This document shows, one piece after another, positions 17,793 through 25,418 of a stretch of 35,422 nucleotides of DNA. The stretch is from Trichococcus pasteurii (GTDB lineage: Bacteria > Bacillota > Bacilli > Lactobacillales > Aerococcaceae): contig NZ_FONM01000024.1 of NCBI RefSeq assembly GCF_900112935.1, positions 1-35,422 of the forward strand, written 5' to 3'. Below the pieces are notes generated by a model. That model worked only from the letters and a program-made list of their open reading frames with translations. It did not search any database and was not told where the DNA came from. Both the position numbers and the translations under genes were made by a program. Position 1 is the first letter of the stretch, and every line of letters begins with the position of its first letter.

Positions 17793-18599
17793 ATGCTCAG
17801 CGACAGACACGTCCATACCCCCTATTGCCTGCACGGTTCATCCGATGCAATGGAAAATTATGTGAAGGTTGCCATCGAGGCCGGCCTCCAGTCCCTCACC
17901 TTCACGGAACACGCGCCTTTACCGATGGAAGATCCGCTTCCGGACAAAGACAGCTCGATGCGTCCTGAAGACGTCGATGCCTACTTGGCCGAAGTCCGCA
18001 CACTTGCCAAAAAATATGAAGGAAGCATCGAAATCCACGCCGGTTTTGAATTGGACTATCTGGAAGGAAAAGAAGCGGAAACGCGCGCCTTCCTGGAAAA
18101 ATACCCGGAGACCGTTCCCCATTCGATTCTGAGCGTGCATTTCGTGCAGCTCGCGCCGGAAGAATACTTCTGCATCGACTTGGACCGCGAATCGTTCACG
18201 CAAAAAGGCGCGGAAATCGGCTACGAAACGCTCTACACACTTTACGAAGCGGCTGTCAAAAAAGCCTTGGCGCTTCCGTATGGAGAACTGACCCCGAAAA
18301 AAATCGGGCACATCAATCTGATCCATAAGTTCCAAAAAGCCTACCGCGTCAGCGACCCGATCGACTGGAAGCTGCTGTTGGATAAGGTGAAGGAGAGCGG
18401 GTACACCCTTGATTACAACTTTGCCGGAATCGACAAACCGGACTACGGCAAAACTTACCCGGATCCGGAAATGATGGCCTACGCCATCAAGATCGGCCTC
18501 ACCTACGAGAAGGGGTCCGATGCGCATGCGTCCCATGAAGTCGCCCGTTATTTCGGTACGGCAACAGAAACGGAATACGATGACTGGAAAGAAGCCTGA
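17793..18599 (+). CDS. hisK: Histidinol-phosphatase, PHP family
   Basis: This is a 268-residue PHP-fold phosphatase that removes phosphate from histidinol phosphate. Metal ligands are visible in DRHVHTPYC (His6, His8), FTEHAP (His40) and the C-terminal GSDAHASHEVARYF. It is divergent from hisZ across 150 nt and fills the one step missing from the operon, since HisB here is monofunctional. GGAAG lies 7 nt before the ATG. Confidence 0.94.
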   Translation: MLSDRHVHTPYCLHGSSDAMENYVKVAIEAGLQSLTFTEHAPLPMEDPLPDKDSSMRPEDVDAYLAEVRTLAKKYEGSIEIHAGFELDYLEGKEAETRAFLEKYPETVPHSILSVHFVQLAPEEYFCIDLDRESFTQKGAEIGYETLYTLYEAAVKKALALPYGELTPKKIGHINLIHKFQKAYRVSDPIDWKLLLDKVKESGYTLDYNFAGIDKPDYGKTYPDPEMMAYAIKIGLTYEKGSDAHASHEVARYFGTATETEYDDWKEA

Positions 18600-18615
18600 A
18601 ACGGCTTCTTTTTTT
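18591..18615 (+). terminator. Intrinsic terminator overlapping the hisK stop codon
   Basis: GAAGCC/GGCTTC with a 6-nt loop is followed by seven T. The stem begins inside the last codons of hisK and the TGA stop lies in the loop, so translation and termination are tightly packed. Confidence 0.9.
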
Positions 18616-18677
18616 GGTCCCATCCTCTCAATGCTGAGCCTTATCGATTGAAATTATCTTTGAACACTGTTACATTT

Positions 18678-18720
18678 ATCTAGTAATCAAAAGCATTATA
18701 TCTAGTATCGAAAACTAGAT
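18678..18720. promoter_or_regulatory. Operator-like inverted repeat upstream of the DUF1836 gene
   Basis: ATCTAGT (18700-18706) and ACTAGAT (18714-18720) form a perfect 7-bp inverted repeat with a 7-nt spacer, and a further ATCTAGTA copy lies at 18678-18685. The TTGAAC at 18659-18664 lies at a suitable distance for a -35 box. The site could be an autoregulatory operator for the HTH-type protein encoded just downstream; this is inference. Confidence 0.45.
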
Positions 18721-18752
18721 TGAATTTTCCAGTCCAGAAAGCAGGTTGTCCC

Positions 18753-19328
18753 GTGAAGCTTAAACCAGAATTGGAAGACTATCAGCAACAGCTGCTCGAC
18801 TTGACGTTCATCCGATTTGACGAGCTGCCTGATTTTGGCCTCTACAGCGATCAAGTGATCGCCATCATCGAAAAGCAATTGAGTTTCCTGAACGCCACCC
18901 AGGAAGAGCGCATCATCACACCGGCTATGATCAATAATTACGTAAAACTGCAGCTGATCGATAAACCAGAGAAAAAGAAATATTTCAAAACCCACATCGC
19001 CCAACTGATCGTCATCACCTTGCTCAAGCAGGTGTTGCCGTTGTCGGAGGTGAAAAAAGGCCTGGAACTGCAAGTCTCCATCCGCGGATTCCAGATCGCG
19101 TACGACACCTTCTGCCAAGAATTGGAGTATGCATTCCGGATGCTCTTCCGTGATCTCGACAAGAAAGAGCATTTCACCTATACGTTGGAGGACATCCACA
19201 GCGAAAACATCGCTTTGAAGATGATCACGCTGTCGCTCGCTTCGAAATTGTTGACACAAAAAATCATATTGGTCGATGGCGTCAGTCACGCATCCAATAA
19301 AGGGGAGAATATTAATGATGAAAGCTAA
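18753..19328 (+). CDS. DUF1836 domain-containing protein
   Basis: This is a 191-residue protein of the DUF1836 family, known from Firmicutes and built around a MerR-like winged helix (ITPAMINNYVKLQLIDKPEKKKYFKTHIAQLIVITLLKQVLPLSEVKKGLE). It is probably a DNA-binding regulator with an unknown target. I chose the GTG start at 18753 because GCAGG lies 7 nt upstream; an in-frame TTG at 18720 falls in the inverted repeat and has no ribosome site. It overlaps the DegV gene by 14 nt, and the two often sit together in related genomes as far as I recall. Confidence 0.8.
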   Translation: MKLKPELEDYQQQLLDLTFIRFDELPDFGLYSDQVIAIIEKQLSFLNATQEERIITPAMINNYVKLQLIDKPEKKKYFKTHIAQLIVITLLKQVLPLSEVKKGLELQVSIRGFQIAYDTFCQELEYAFRMLFRDLDKKEHFTYTLEDIHSENIALKMITLSLASKLLTQKIILVDGVSHASNKGENINDES

Positions 19329-20178
19329 TTCCATTGCCGTATTGGCAGATTCCTGCAACGATATTCCGCAGGAGCTGCTCGACAAATACCATATCTACAC
19401 CTTACCGTTGATGATCAATTATAAAAACGCGAGCTATCGCGATCGGGTCGACATCACACCGGAGCAAGTCTACGAACGATTCCAGGAAGAGATACCGAAG
19501 ACAAGCCTGCCTTTGCCGGAAACGATTGCCGACACTTTCGCCAAAATCAAAGCGGACGGCTTCGATCAAGTGATCGTATCCGCCATTTCCAGTGGTTTGA
19601 GCGGCACCTGCCAAGCCATCAGATTGTTGGCGGAAGATATCCAGGATATGCAGATCGTTGTCATCGATACGCTGAATATCGCCATCGCATCCGGATTTGT
19701 GGCGCTCTATGCTGCCGAGCAGATCGAAGCGGGACTTCCGTTCGATGAAGTCGTTTCGAAAACACAAGCAGCTGTGAAAAAGTCCACCATCCTGTTCGGG
19801 GTCGGCACCTTGGAGTACCTGATGAAAGGCGGCCGCATCGGTAAAGTTTCCGGGATCCTGGGAAGCGCCTTGAACATCAAACCGATCATCTCCTGCAACG
19901 AAGAAGGCATCTACGACACGGTCGCAAAAGTGCGCGGCCGCAAACAGAGCATCCAGAAACTGATCGATATGACCCGCGAAAAACTGGGTCAGCACAAAAA
20001 TTACTACTTGTCCATCTGCCATGGGGATGCCTACGAAGAGATGCTCGTCATGAAAGAACAGCTGAAGGATCTGGTCACCGGGGCCAAAATCTACGCCGAA
20101 GGTCAAATCTCGCCGGTATTGGGTGTCCACACCGGACCCGGATTGCTAGGAGTCGGAATCATGGTGCTTGAGGACTAA
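19315..20178 (+). CDS. DegV family fatty acid-binding protein
   Basis: This 287-residue DegV/FakB-type protein binds a fatty acid so that FakA kinase can phosphorylate it. Family motifs are VLADSCNDIP (9-18), the SSGLSGTCQ loop (92-100), YLMKGGRIGK and the C-terminal GVHTGPGLLGVGIM. I chose ATG 19315, with GGGGAG 7 nt upstream. It is translationally coupled to the DUF1836 gene by a 14-nt overlap. No fakA gene is in the window. Confidence 0.92.
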   Translation: MMKANSIAVLADSCNDIPQELLDKYHIYTLPLMINYKNASYRDRVDITPEQVYERFQEEIPKTSLPLPETIADTFAKIKADGFDQVIVSAISSGLSGTCQAIRLLAEDIQDMQIVVIDTLNIAIASGFVALYAAEQIEAGLPFDEVVSKTQAAVKKSTILFGVGTLEYLMKGGRIGKVSGILGSALNIKPIISCNEEGIYDTVAKVRGRKQSIQKLIDMTREKLGQHKNYYLSICHGDAYEEMLVMKEQLKDLVTGAKIYAEGQISPVLGVHTGPGLLGVGIMVLED

Positions 20179-20181
20179 AAC

Positions 20182-20199
20182 AGAGTGTGATGATTCGCG
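20182..20199. repeat. 18-nt block shared with the element downstream of hisIE
   Basis: AGAGTGTGATGATTCGCG lies 3 nt after the DegV stop codon and matches 10562-10579 exactly in inverted orientation. There it forms the outer stem of the long hairpin. Here no partner arm is seen close by. Confidence 0.6.
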
Positions 20200-20222
20200 G
20201 GAGGAAAGGGAAATTCAGGCGT

Positions 20223-20252
20223 ACCTCCGGCTAGGCCGCCGCGGCCGGAGGT
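20223..20252. repeat. GC-rich inverted repeat in the degV/GH4 convergent gap
   Basis: ACCTCCGGC (20223-20231) and GCCGGAGGT (20244-20252) form a perfect 9-bp stem with a 12-nt loop. It has no T run. It belongs to the structured 20180-20360 block that precedes the terminator. Confidence 0.5.
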
Positions 20253-20289
20253 CACAGACGAGGATCCGCCTCAGCTCCGGCGAAGGCCC

Positions 20290-20352
20290 CCTCATCGGAG
20301 AATGCAAGCCAAAATGTTGCTCAACTGCGGCGAAGCCTGCGTTCGCCGCAGT
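20290..20352 (-). repeat. Dispersed hairpin repeat, copy A
   Basis: These 63 nt on the minus strand match 24315-24377 on the plus strand: 25 of 29 identical in the hairpin, then 24 of 27 with one gap in the tail that runs from CATTTTG to CCGATGAGG. The hairpin here is extended to a perfect 19-bp stem (20316-20334 with 20342-20360). The differing bases keep the pairing. Both copies lie in convergent intergenic gaps. Confidence 0.75.
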
Positions 20353-20365
20353 TGAGCAACAAAAA

Positions 20366-20407
20366 AAAAAGAGTGGTTGCCCCTTTTTTCGGGCAGCCAC
20401 TCTTTTT
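20366..20407. terminator. Bidirectional terminator between degV and the GH4 gene
   Basis: A 17-bp stem with one G-U pair (AAAAAGAGTGG... with ...CCACTCTTTTT, 20366-20382 and 20391-20407) serves both directions. On the minus strand it is followed by ten T after the GH4 gene; on the plus strand by TTTTTC after degV. Confidence 0.88.
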
Positions 20408-20421
20408 CACGCTCTATTTAA

Positions 20422-21819
20422 TTAGTTTGATTTCATCAATTCATCGACGTAAGCAACTGTTTCCGGTTGGTTTGCTTCGATTTCAGCGATTTTCTCTGCG
20501 AATTGTGGCAGATGCTCTTTGTGTGCATACAACAATTCATCCAACAAAGTCTTGGCTGTTGTACCGCCCGGCACTAGCGGGTTGATTGTGAAGGCTTGCA
20601 ATGCCGCACCGTAGCTGCCTGTGATGGCTGCGCGGATGACTGTTTCTTCCATCGCTTTCATGCCTTGCAATAAGCCACGGGCTGCGGAAGGCATTTCGCC
20701 CCAGTTGTATGGTTCTGCTCCGTGCGCTGTGATCAAAGCGGAAACTTCTACGACGCAATCATAAGGCATATCTTGGATCGTGCCGTTGTTCGCTGTTGAT
20801 ACAACCATGTCCGTACGTTTGTCGTTTTGGATCGACGCGATCACTTCGCAGGCTGCATCGCTGTAGTGCGTACCGCCGCGTTGCGATAATTCTTCCGGCT
20901 TGTAGTTCAAAGCAGGATCTTTGTAAAGTTCGAACAAGCGCGTTTCTGTTGCCTTGACGACCTGCGCACGTGTTTCGCCTTTTTCGAATTCTTCGATGGA
21001 ATGTTTCAACATTTCATCTTCGATATAGTAATAACGGTGGTATCCGCAAGGAAGCAAGCCTAAGTCCTTCAATTGCTCGTAGTGGAATTGTGCACTGTGG
21101 ATGTTTTTCAGATGATTTTCATCTTCGGTTTTTTGCGGTCCGTAAACCATATCGATCACTTCATCTGTGCGTTCAGCGCCCTTGTCATCCCAGACACGGT
21201 GCCAGTGGAAGTGGTTGATTCCGGCAAATTTGAATAATAATTCCTCTTCAGGAATCGCTAATTTTTCTGCTGCGACTTTGCGGTGTCCGATCGGAACATT
21301 GCACAATCCGATTGTTTTCTTCCAACCGAAATGTTTGATGGCTGCTTCAGTCACCATACCTGCAGGGTTCGTAAAGTTGATCAACCATGCATCCGGACAT
21401 TGCACTTTCATATCGGCAATGATTTGACCGATGATCGGAATAGTACGGAAAGCTTTGAACATTCCGCCTGCACCATTGGTTTCTTGACCCAAAACACCAT
21501 GGGACAATGGAATGCGCTCATCTTTGATACGGGCATTCAGTAAACCTACACGGAATTGCGTCGTTACGAAATCCGCATCTTTCAAAGCATTGAAACGATC
21601 CAATGTTAAGTGGACTTCCCAGTCCAATCCAGCCGCCTCGACTTGGCGTTTTGCCATTGCGCCGACGATTTCCAGTTTTTCCTTACCTGCTTCGATATCC
21701 ACCAACCAAATTTCTTTGATAGGCAATTCATCTTTTCTTAAGATGTATCCTTCAATCAATTCCGGTGTATAACTGGAACCTCCACCAATCGTAACAATCT
21801 TCAAAGCTTCTTTCGACAT
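20422..21819 (-). CDS. 6-phospho-beta-glucosidase, glycoside hydrolase family 4
   Basis: This is a 465-residue GH4 enzyme of the LicH/CelF type, which hydrolyses 6-phospho-beta-glucosides by an NAD- and manganese-dependent oxidation-elimination route. The NAD-binding loop is TIGGGSSYTPEL (10-21). The metal ligands are Cys173 (IGLCNVPIGHR) and His203 (AGINHFHW). NFTNPAGM (148-155) is a strong family motif. AGGAGG lies 8 nt before the ATG. The composite operator upstream (22061-22087) matches that of the PTS-GH1 operon, so this enzyme probably acts on sugars imported by that PTS. The leader is long (about 160 nt). Confidence 0.94.
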   Translation of the reverse strand: MSKEALKIVTIGGGSSYTPELIEGYILRKDELPIKEIWLVDIEAGKEKLEIVGAMAKRQVEAAGLDWEVHLTLDRFNALKDADFVTTQFRVGLLNARIKDERIPLSHGVLGQETNGAGGMFKAFRTIPIIGQIIADMKVQCPDAWLINFTNPAGMVTEAAIKHFGWKKTIGLCNVPIGHRKVAAEKLAIPEEELLFKFAGINHFHWHRVWDDKGAERTDEVIDMVYGPQKTEDENHLKNIHSAQFHYEQLKDLGLLPCGYHRYYYIEDEMLKHSIEEFEKGETRAQVVKATETRLFELYKDPALNYKPEELSQRGGTHYSDAACEVIASIQNDKRTDMVVSTANNGTIQDMPYDCVVEVSALITAHGAEPYNWGEMPSAARGLLQGMKAMEETVIRAAITGSYGAALQAFTINPLVPGGTTAKTLLDELLYAHKEHLPQFAEKIAEIEANQPETVAYVDELMKSN

Positions 21820-21988
21820 GCATGCTTCCTCCTATTTTTGGTTTCTTTTTGCTTTCCGGATCAGCCGGCTCAAAAATTCTGTCGTGACAATGCATTCCCT
21901 GACAAAAGCGGATAAGGGCCCGAATGTCCGGACAGGAAAGGCTTACATTCCCAGTTTCCGTGAAAGGGCTTTTCGCTTTCATGAGTTC

Positions 21989-21994
21989 ATGATA
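21989..21994 (-). promoter_or_regulatory. Predicted -10 box of the GH4 gene
   Basis: TATCAT on the minus strand has no good -35 box at 16-18 nt. It lies exactly 66 bp downstream of the composite operator, the same spacing as at the GH1-IIC operon promoter. A missing -35 box fits an activator-dependent promoter. A partial cre-like ATGAAAGCGAAAAG follows at 21969-21982, near the start of transcription. Confidence 0.5.
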
Positions 21995-22060
21995 GCACAA
22001 CCCTGACGCATCCGGAGAATCCCCTTACATTTTGATTGCAGATTTACCATAATGATTTTC

Positions 22061-22087
22061 GTTTCAGAAATGAAACAATTTGTTTCA
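22061..22087. promoter_or_regulatory. Composite palindromic operator upstream of the GH4 gene
   Basis: Half-sites GTTTCA (22061-22066), GAAAC (22072-22076) and GTTTCA (22082-22087) form two overlapping perfect palindromes: GTTTCA-GAAA-TGAAAC and TGAAAC-AATTT-GTTTCA. Order, orientation and spacing equal those at 6900-6926, and the two flanking CC bases are also shared. It lies in the gap after the aldo/keto reductase stop codon. Confidence 0.7.
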
Positions 22088-22090
22088 CCC

Positions 22091-22990
22091 TCAAAGGATA
22101 TCCAGCGCCGTTTTGAAGGTGGGTGCCGGGAACCTTCCGTCCAGCAGTTTCAGATCTTCTTCATCGAGACGGATTTTGGAAGCTTGGGCATTGAGATATG
22201 TGTGATCGGGATTCGAAGAGCGCGGTATCGCTGCAACGTCCGGGTGGATGATGCACCACGCCAAAATGATCTGGATCGCTTCGACACCGTGTTTTTTAGC
22301 GATGCTCTGCACTTCCTCGCTCTCCAACAGTTGCTCGCGCAACCGGCCTCCCTGCGCTAACGGCGAGTAGGCCATGATCGGAATGTTGTGCTCACGTTGC
22401 CATTTCAACAGATCATACTCTATCCCGCGGGAGCCGAGGTGATACAAAACCTGATTGGCTTGGCATTGATTCCCGTTTTCCATCGACAAGAGATCCTGCA
22501 TATCATGGATATCGAAGTTGGAAACGCCCCATCTGCCGATCTTCCCCTCCGCCTTCAACTGCTCCATTCCGGCTATTGTTTGGGACAAAGGCACATTGCC
22601 ACGCCAATGCAGCAGATAGAGATCCAAATGGTCTGTATCCAATCTGCGCAAACTTTCGGCACAGGCAGCCAAAATTTCATTCCGGCTGGCCCGATGGGGA
22701 TACACTTTGGAAACAAGATAAACCTGGTCGCGGATGCCTTTGATCGCTTCACCCACCAAGTGCTCCGACTTCCCGTCCCCATACATTTCAGCTGTATCGA
22801 TAAGGGTCATGCCCAGTTGCACACCTAAACGCAAAGCCTCAATCTCCTCTTGCCTTTTTGCAGGATCCTCACCCAAGTACCACGTTCCTTGCCCCACTTG
22901 CGGCATCATGCTGCCATCCGGCAACGCCACCATCCGATTGGCATTTTCTCTCTGCAGAGACGCCATTGTATGTTCGTCTATGTTCGTCAT
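22091..22990 (-). CDS. Aldo/keto reductase
   Basis: This is a 299-residue NADPH-dependent oxidoreductase. The catalytic tetrad is Asp65 and Tyr70 (LIDTAEMYG), Lys95 (VSKVYPH) and His128 (LYLLHWRG). The C-terminal IPRSSNPDH motif binds the NADPH phosphate. The substrate is unknown. The start at 22990 has AAAGGATGG about 10 nt upstream. It is divergent from another aldo/keto reductase gene at 23221, and the operator of the GH4 gene begins 4 nt after its stop. Confidence 0.92.
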   Translation of the reverse strand: MTNIDEHTMASLQRENANRMVALPDGSMMPQVGQGTWYLGEDPAKRQEEIEALRLGVQLGMTLIDTAEMYGDGKSEHLVGEAIKGIRDQVYLVSKVYPHRASRNEILAACAESLRRLDTDHLDLYLLHWRGNVPLSQTIAGMEQLKAEGKIGRWGVSNFDIHDMQDLLSMENGNQCQANQVLYHLGSRGIEYDLLKWQREHNIPIMAYSPLAQGGRLREQLLESEEVQSIAKKHGVEAIQIILAWCIIHPDVAAIPRSSNPDHTYLNAQASKIRLDEEDLKLLDGRFPAPTFKTALDIL

Positions 22991-23110
22991 TTACAGACAC
23001 CATCCTTTCTGTTTGCGACACCCTTCCTTATGACAAGTATACCTTTTTTTGCTGGGAAAACAAAAAGAATCACAGCGCTTACAAGTTTTTCGGTTTGATG
23101 GCCTTTTCCT

Positions 23111-23139
23111 TTGGCGATTTCGATTTTGTGGCTTATGAT
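23111..23139 (+). promoter_or_regulatory. Possible promoter of the second aldo/keto reductase
   Basis: TTGGCG (23111-23116), 17-nt spacer and TATGAT (23134-23139), about 80 nt upstream of the ATG. The -35 box is weak. Confidence 0.4.
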
Positions 23140-23220
23140 AAGGATATACAGCTGTTTAATTTTCAAGAAATCCCATTCGATGGATTCGAGCGATGGAGCA
23201 GACTCAAGGAGGAAGAGTAT

Positions 23221-24198
23221 ATGAAATACAGGAATCTAGGGAAAAGTGGTTTGCGCGTCAGCGAAATTGCACTGGGCAGTTGGTTGACGTACGGAAAATC
23301 AGTAGCGGACCAAACAGCGGAGGAGTGCATTCGGACTGCGTATGAAGCAGGCATCAACTTTTTCGATACAGCCAATGTTTATGAAAAGGGTGCTGCTGAG
23401 ACTGTGCTCGGAAAAGTGCTGAAGGACTATCGGCGCTCCAGTTTGGTCGTCGCCAGCAAAGTTTATTTCCCGATGGGGGACGGTCCGAATGATCGGGGCT
23501 TGTCGCGCAAGCACATCATCGAATCATGCGACGCCAGTCTGAAACGCCTGGATATGGATTATCTGGATCTCTACCAATGCCACCGTTACGATCCGAGCGT
23601 ACCGATGGAGGAAACGCTCTGGGCACTCGATGACCTGCAGCGTCAAGGCAAGATCCTTTATGCCGGCGTCAGCGAATGGCCCGCCGACAAAATCCAGCAA
23701 GCCCACCAGCTCGCAAAACAGCATAACTTCCGGCCGCTCGTTTCCAACCAACCGATCTACAATATGATCGAGCGCTACATCGAGGTCGATGTGCTGCCCG
23801 TCTCCGTCGCCAATGGCATGGGGCAAGTCGTCTTTTCCCCATTGGGACAAGGCATCCTGACCGGCAAGTACAAATCCGGACAACAAGTTCCGGAAGGTAG
23901 CCGTGCCGCCAACAGCAAACTGAACAGTACGATGCAAAAATATCTGGAAAACGAGTCCCTGTTGGAAGCAGTTGGGGAAATCGAAGCCATCGCCCACGAA
24001 TTGGAAATAACCATGCCGCAACTGGCTTTGGCATGGATTTTGCGCCAACCGGGCGTCAGCTCAGCCATCATCGGCGCCAGCCGTCCGGAGCAGATCGAGG
24101 ATAACATCAAGTCGGTGGATGTCGAATTGACGGATGAACTGTTGCTTGGCATCAACCAAATTTTGTTGAAAGTGAGCAGCTTCAAACCGCGAAGCTGA
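23221..24198 (+). CDS. Aldo/keto reductase, voltage-gated potassium channel beta-subunit type
   Basis: This is a 325-residue reductase. The tetrad is Asp49 and Tyr54 (FFDTANVYEKGAAE), Lys80 (VVASKVYFP) and His121 (LYQCHRYDP). MGDGPNDRGLSRKHI and LVSNQPIYNMIERYIE are typical of the Kv-beta-like bacterial branch (YghZ type). I chose ATG 23221 with AAGGAGG 8 nt upstream; the reading frame is open for another 121 codons, but that part overlaps the divergent gene and has no ribosome site. Confidence 0.92.
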   Translation: MKYRNLGKSGLRVSEIALGSWLTYGKSVADQTAEECIRTAYEAGINFFDTANVYEKGAAETVLGKVLKDYRRSSLVVASKVYFPMGDGPNDRGLSRKHIIESCDASLKRLDMDYLDLYQCHRYDPSVPMEETLWALDDLQRQGKILYAGVSEWPADKIQQAHQLAKQHNFRPLVSNQPIYNMIERYIEVDVLPVSVANGMGQVVFSPLGQGILTGKYKSGQQVPEGSRAANSKLNSTMQKYLENESLLEAVGEIEAIAHELEITMPQLALAWILRQPGVSSAIIGASRPEQIEDNIKSVDVELTDELLLGINQILLKVSSFKPRS

Positions 24199-24228
24199 GC
24201 GTATATTGAATCGTTCTGGATACCAGGA

Positions 24229-24275
24229 CACAGAAAAGGCCACCTTGATCGATAAGGGTGGCCTTTTCTGTGTTC
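24229..24275. terminator. Bidirectional terminator after the second aldo/keto reductase
   Basis: A perfect stem of about 18 bp (ACACAGAAAAGGCCACC with its complement, loop near 24250) follows the stop at 24198 by about 30 nt. The arms contain A and T runs that would serve both directions. Confidence 0.8.
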
Positions 24276-24314
24276 TCCATTCATTTGTTCTCCTGATCGA
24301 TTAAAAACATGGGA

Positions 24315-24377
24315 ACTCCGGCGAACGGAGGCTTCGACGGAGTCCATCCCACATTTTGCTTGCGTTTTCCGATGAGG
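24315..24377 (+). repeat. Dispersed hairpin repeat, copy B
   Basis: This is the partner of 20290-20352. The hairpin ACTCCGGCGAA / TTCGACGGAGT (24315-24325, 24333-24343) has one mismatch. Relative to copy A the stem pair G-C at positions 4 and 26 has become C-G, and the loop base at position 14 has changed with them. Weaker similarity to copy A continues to about 24405. Confidence 0.75.
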
Positions 24378-24414
24378 AAGCTCGCGCCGTAGTTGCGGCT
24401 GATGGCAACGGGTG

Positions 24415-24479
24415 TGCTCCGGCAAGCGAAGCTTCGCCGGAGCAGAGCGGAAATCCGAAAGATCCGAACCACTCTGCTC
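24415..24479. repeat. Second nested hairpin downstream of aroD
   Basis: TGCTCCGGC (24415-24423) pairs with GCCGGAGCA (24436-24444), with an inner AAGC/GCTT stem. GAGCAGAG (24441-24448) can instead pair with CTCTGCTC (24472-24479), so two stems compete. On the minus strand this follows the aroD stop codon by 14 nt, but no T run is seen. Confidence 0.5.
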
Positions 24480-24492
24480 CGCCCGCTGGCTC

Positions 24493-25248
24493 TCAATCCA
24501 GCGCCAAAATCTCCAGGATGGAACGGACATCGCGGACAGACACTTGGCCCGGCGCGGAGACGTCTTTGGCCGCCGCAAAAGTCAGGCAGGAACCGAACAG
24601 TTCTCCGGCCAACCGCGAAATGACGCCGTACTTGCCCATCGACATCGTGATGCACGGGCGGTCAGCTTTCATTTTTTTCATTTCCAATGTCGCCGCCAGC
24701 AGCGTCAGGACATCCTCCTCGCTTTGCGGCATGACCGCAATCTTCGTTATATCCGCCCCAATTTGCTGCATCTTCACCAATCTCGCGACGATTTCCTCTT
24801 TAGGTGGCGTCCGGAAGAAATCGTGGCTCGACAGGACGACTTTCACGTTTTTTGCATTCGCTTCGGCAATCAATTCGATCACCTCTGCTTCAGAACTGAA
24901 CAGTTCGAGATCGACCAGGTCCACCAGCCCGCTCCGGATTGCGAAACGGTTCAGTTCAAAATAGCGATCCAAGCTCAGCTCGCGTTCTCCGCCCTCTTTT
25001 TTGGTGCGGAACGTGAACAGCAACGGCTTTTTGTAGATGCTGTTGATTTCAGCCAACAATGCCGCGACCCGTTCGGGATGCTCTACATCTTCGAAAAAAT
25101 CGATGCGCAACTCCGCCAGATCGAAAGCGACGTTTTCCAGCATTTTGACTTCGGCAATGATTTCCTGTTTTGTTTTTCCTACCAACGGCACGCAGATTTT
25201 CGGCCTGCCTTCGTTGAAGACGACATCTTTCACTTGAACGGTTTTCAC
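24493..25248 (-). CDS. aroD: 3-dehydroquinate dehydratase, type I
   Basis: This is a 251-residue class I dehydroquinase, third step of the shikimate pathway, acting by a lysine Schiff base. Lys169 is in ITKIAVMPQ and the partner His142 in VLSSHDFFRTP; the N-terminal ICVPLVGKT and AELRIDFFED are family motifs. I chose the GTG start at 25248 because GGAGGGG lies 8 nt upstream; ATG 25272 would place this site inside the gene. It stands apart from other aro genes and is followed by the structured repeat region. Confidence 0.94.
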   Translation of the reverse strand: MKTVQVKDVVFNEGRPKICVPLVGKTKQEIIAEVKMLENVAFDLAELRIDFFEDVEHPERVAALLAEINSIYKKPLLFTFRTKKEGGERELSLDRYFELNRFAIRSGLVDLVDLELFSSEAEVIELIAEANAKNVKVVLSSHDFFRTPPKEEIVARLVKMQQIGADITKIAVMPQSEEDVLTLLAATLEMKKMKADRPCITMSMGKYGVISRLAGELFGSCLTFAAAKDVSAPGQVSVRDVRSILEILALD

Positions 25249-25418
25249 TGTTGTATCCCCTCCATGGCGCATTCCAGCCCCCTCTACCTTGAACCTTTCC
25301 GGTCAAAGGAAGCTGAACTTCCGAGTATATGATACCTCCCATTTTATCGTTAAAAACGCCAAAAGCATAGGGACAGTTTACGGAACTTTTCCGATCCGCC
25401 CACATTCCCGTGCTGTCA

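Noticed and set aside
20163-20425. An 85-codon open frame after degV
   Set aside because: It spans hairpins, the shared repeat and the bidirectional terminator, with no ribosome site.
22858-23220. A 121-codon N-terminal extension of the second aldo/keto reductase
   Set aside because: It overlaps the divergent reductase and includes the likely promoter; AAGGAGG before ATG 23221 and the normal family N-terminus (MKYRNLGKSGL) decide the start.
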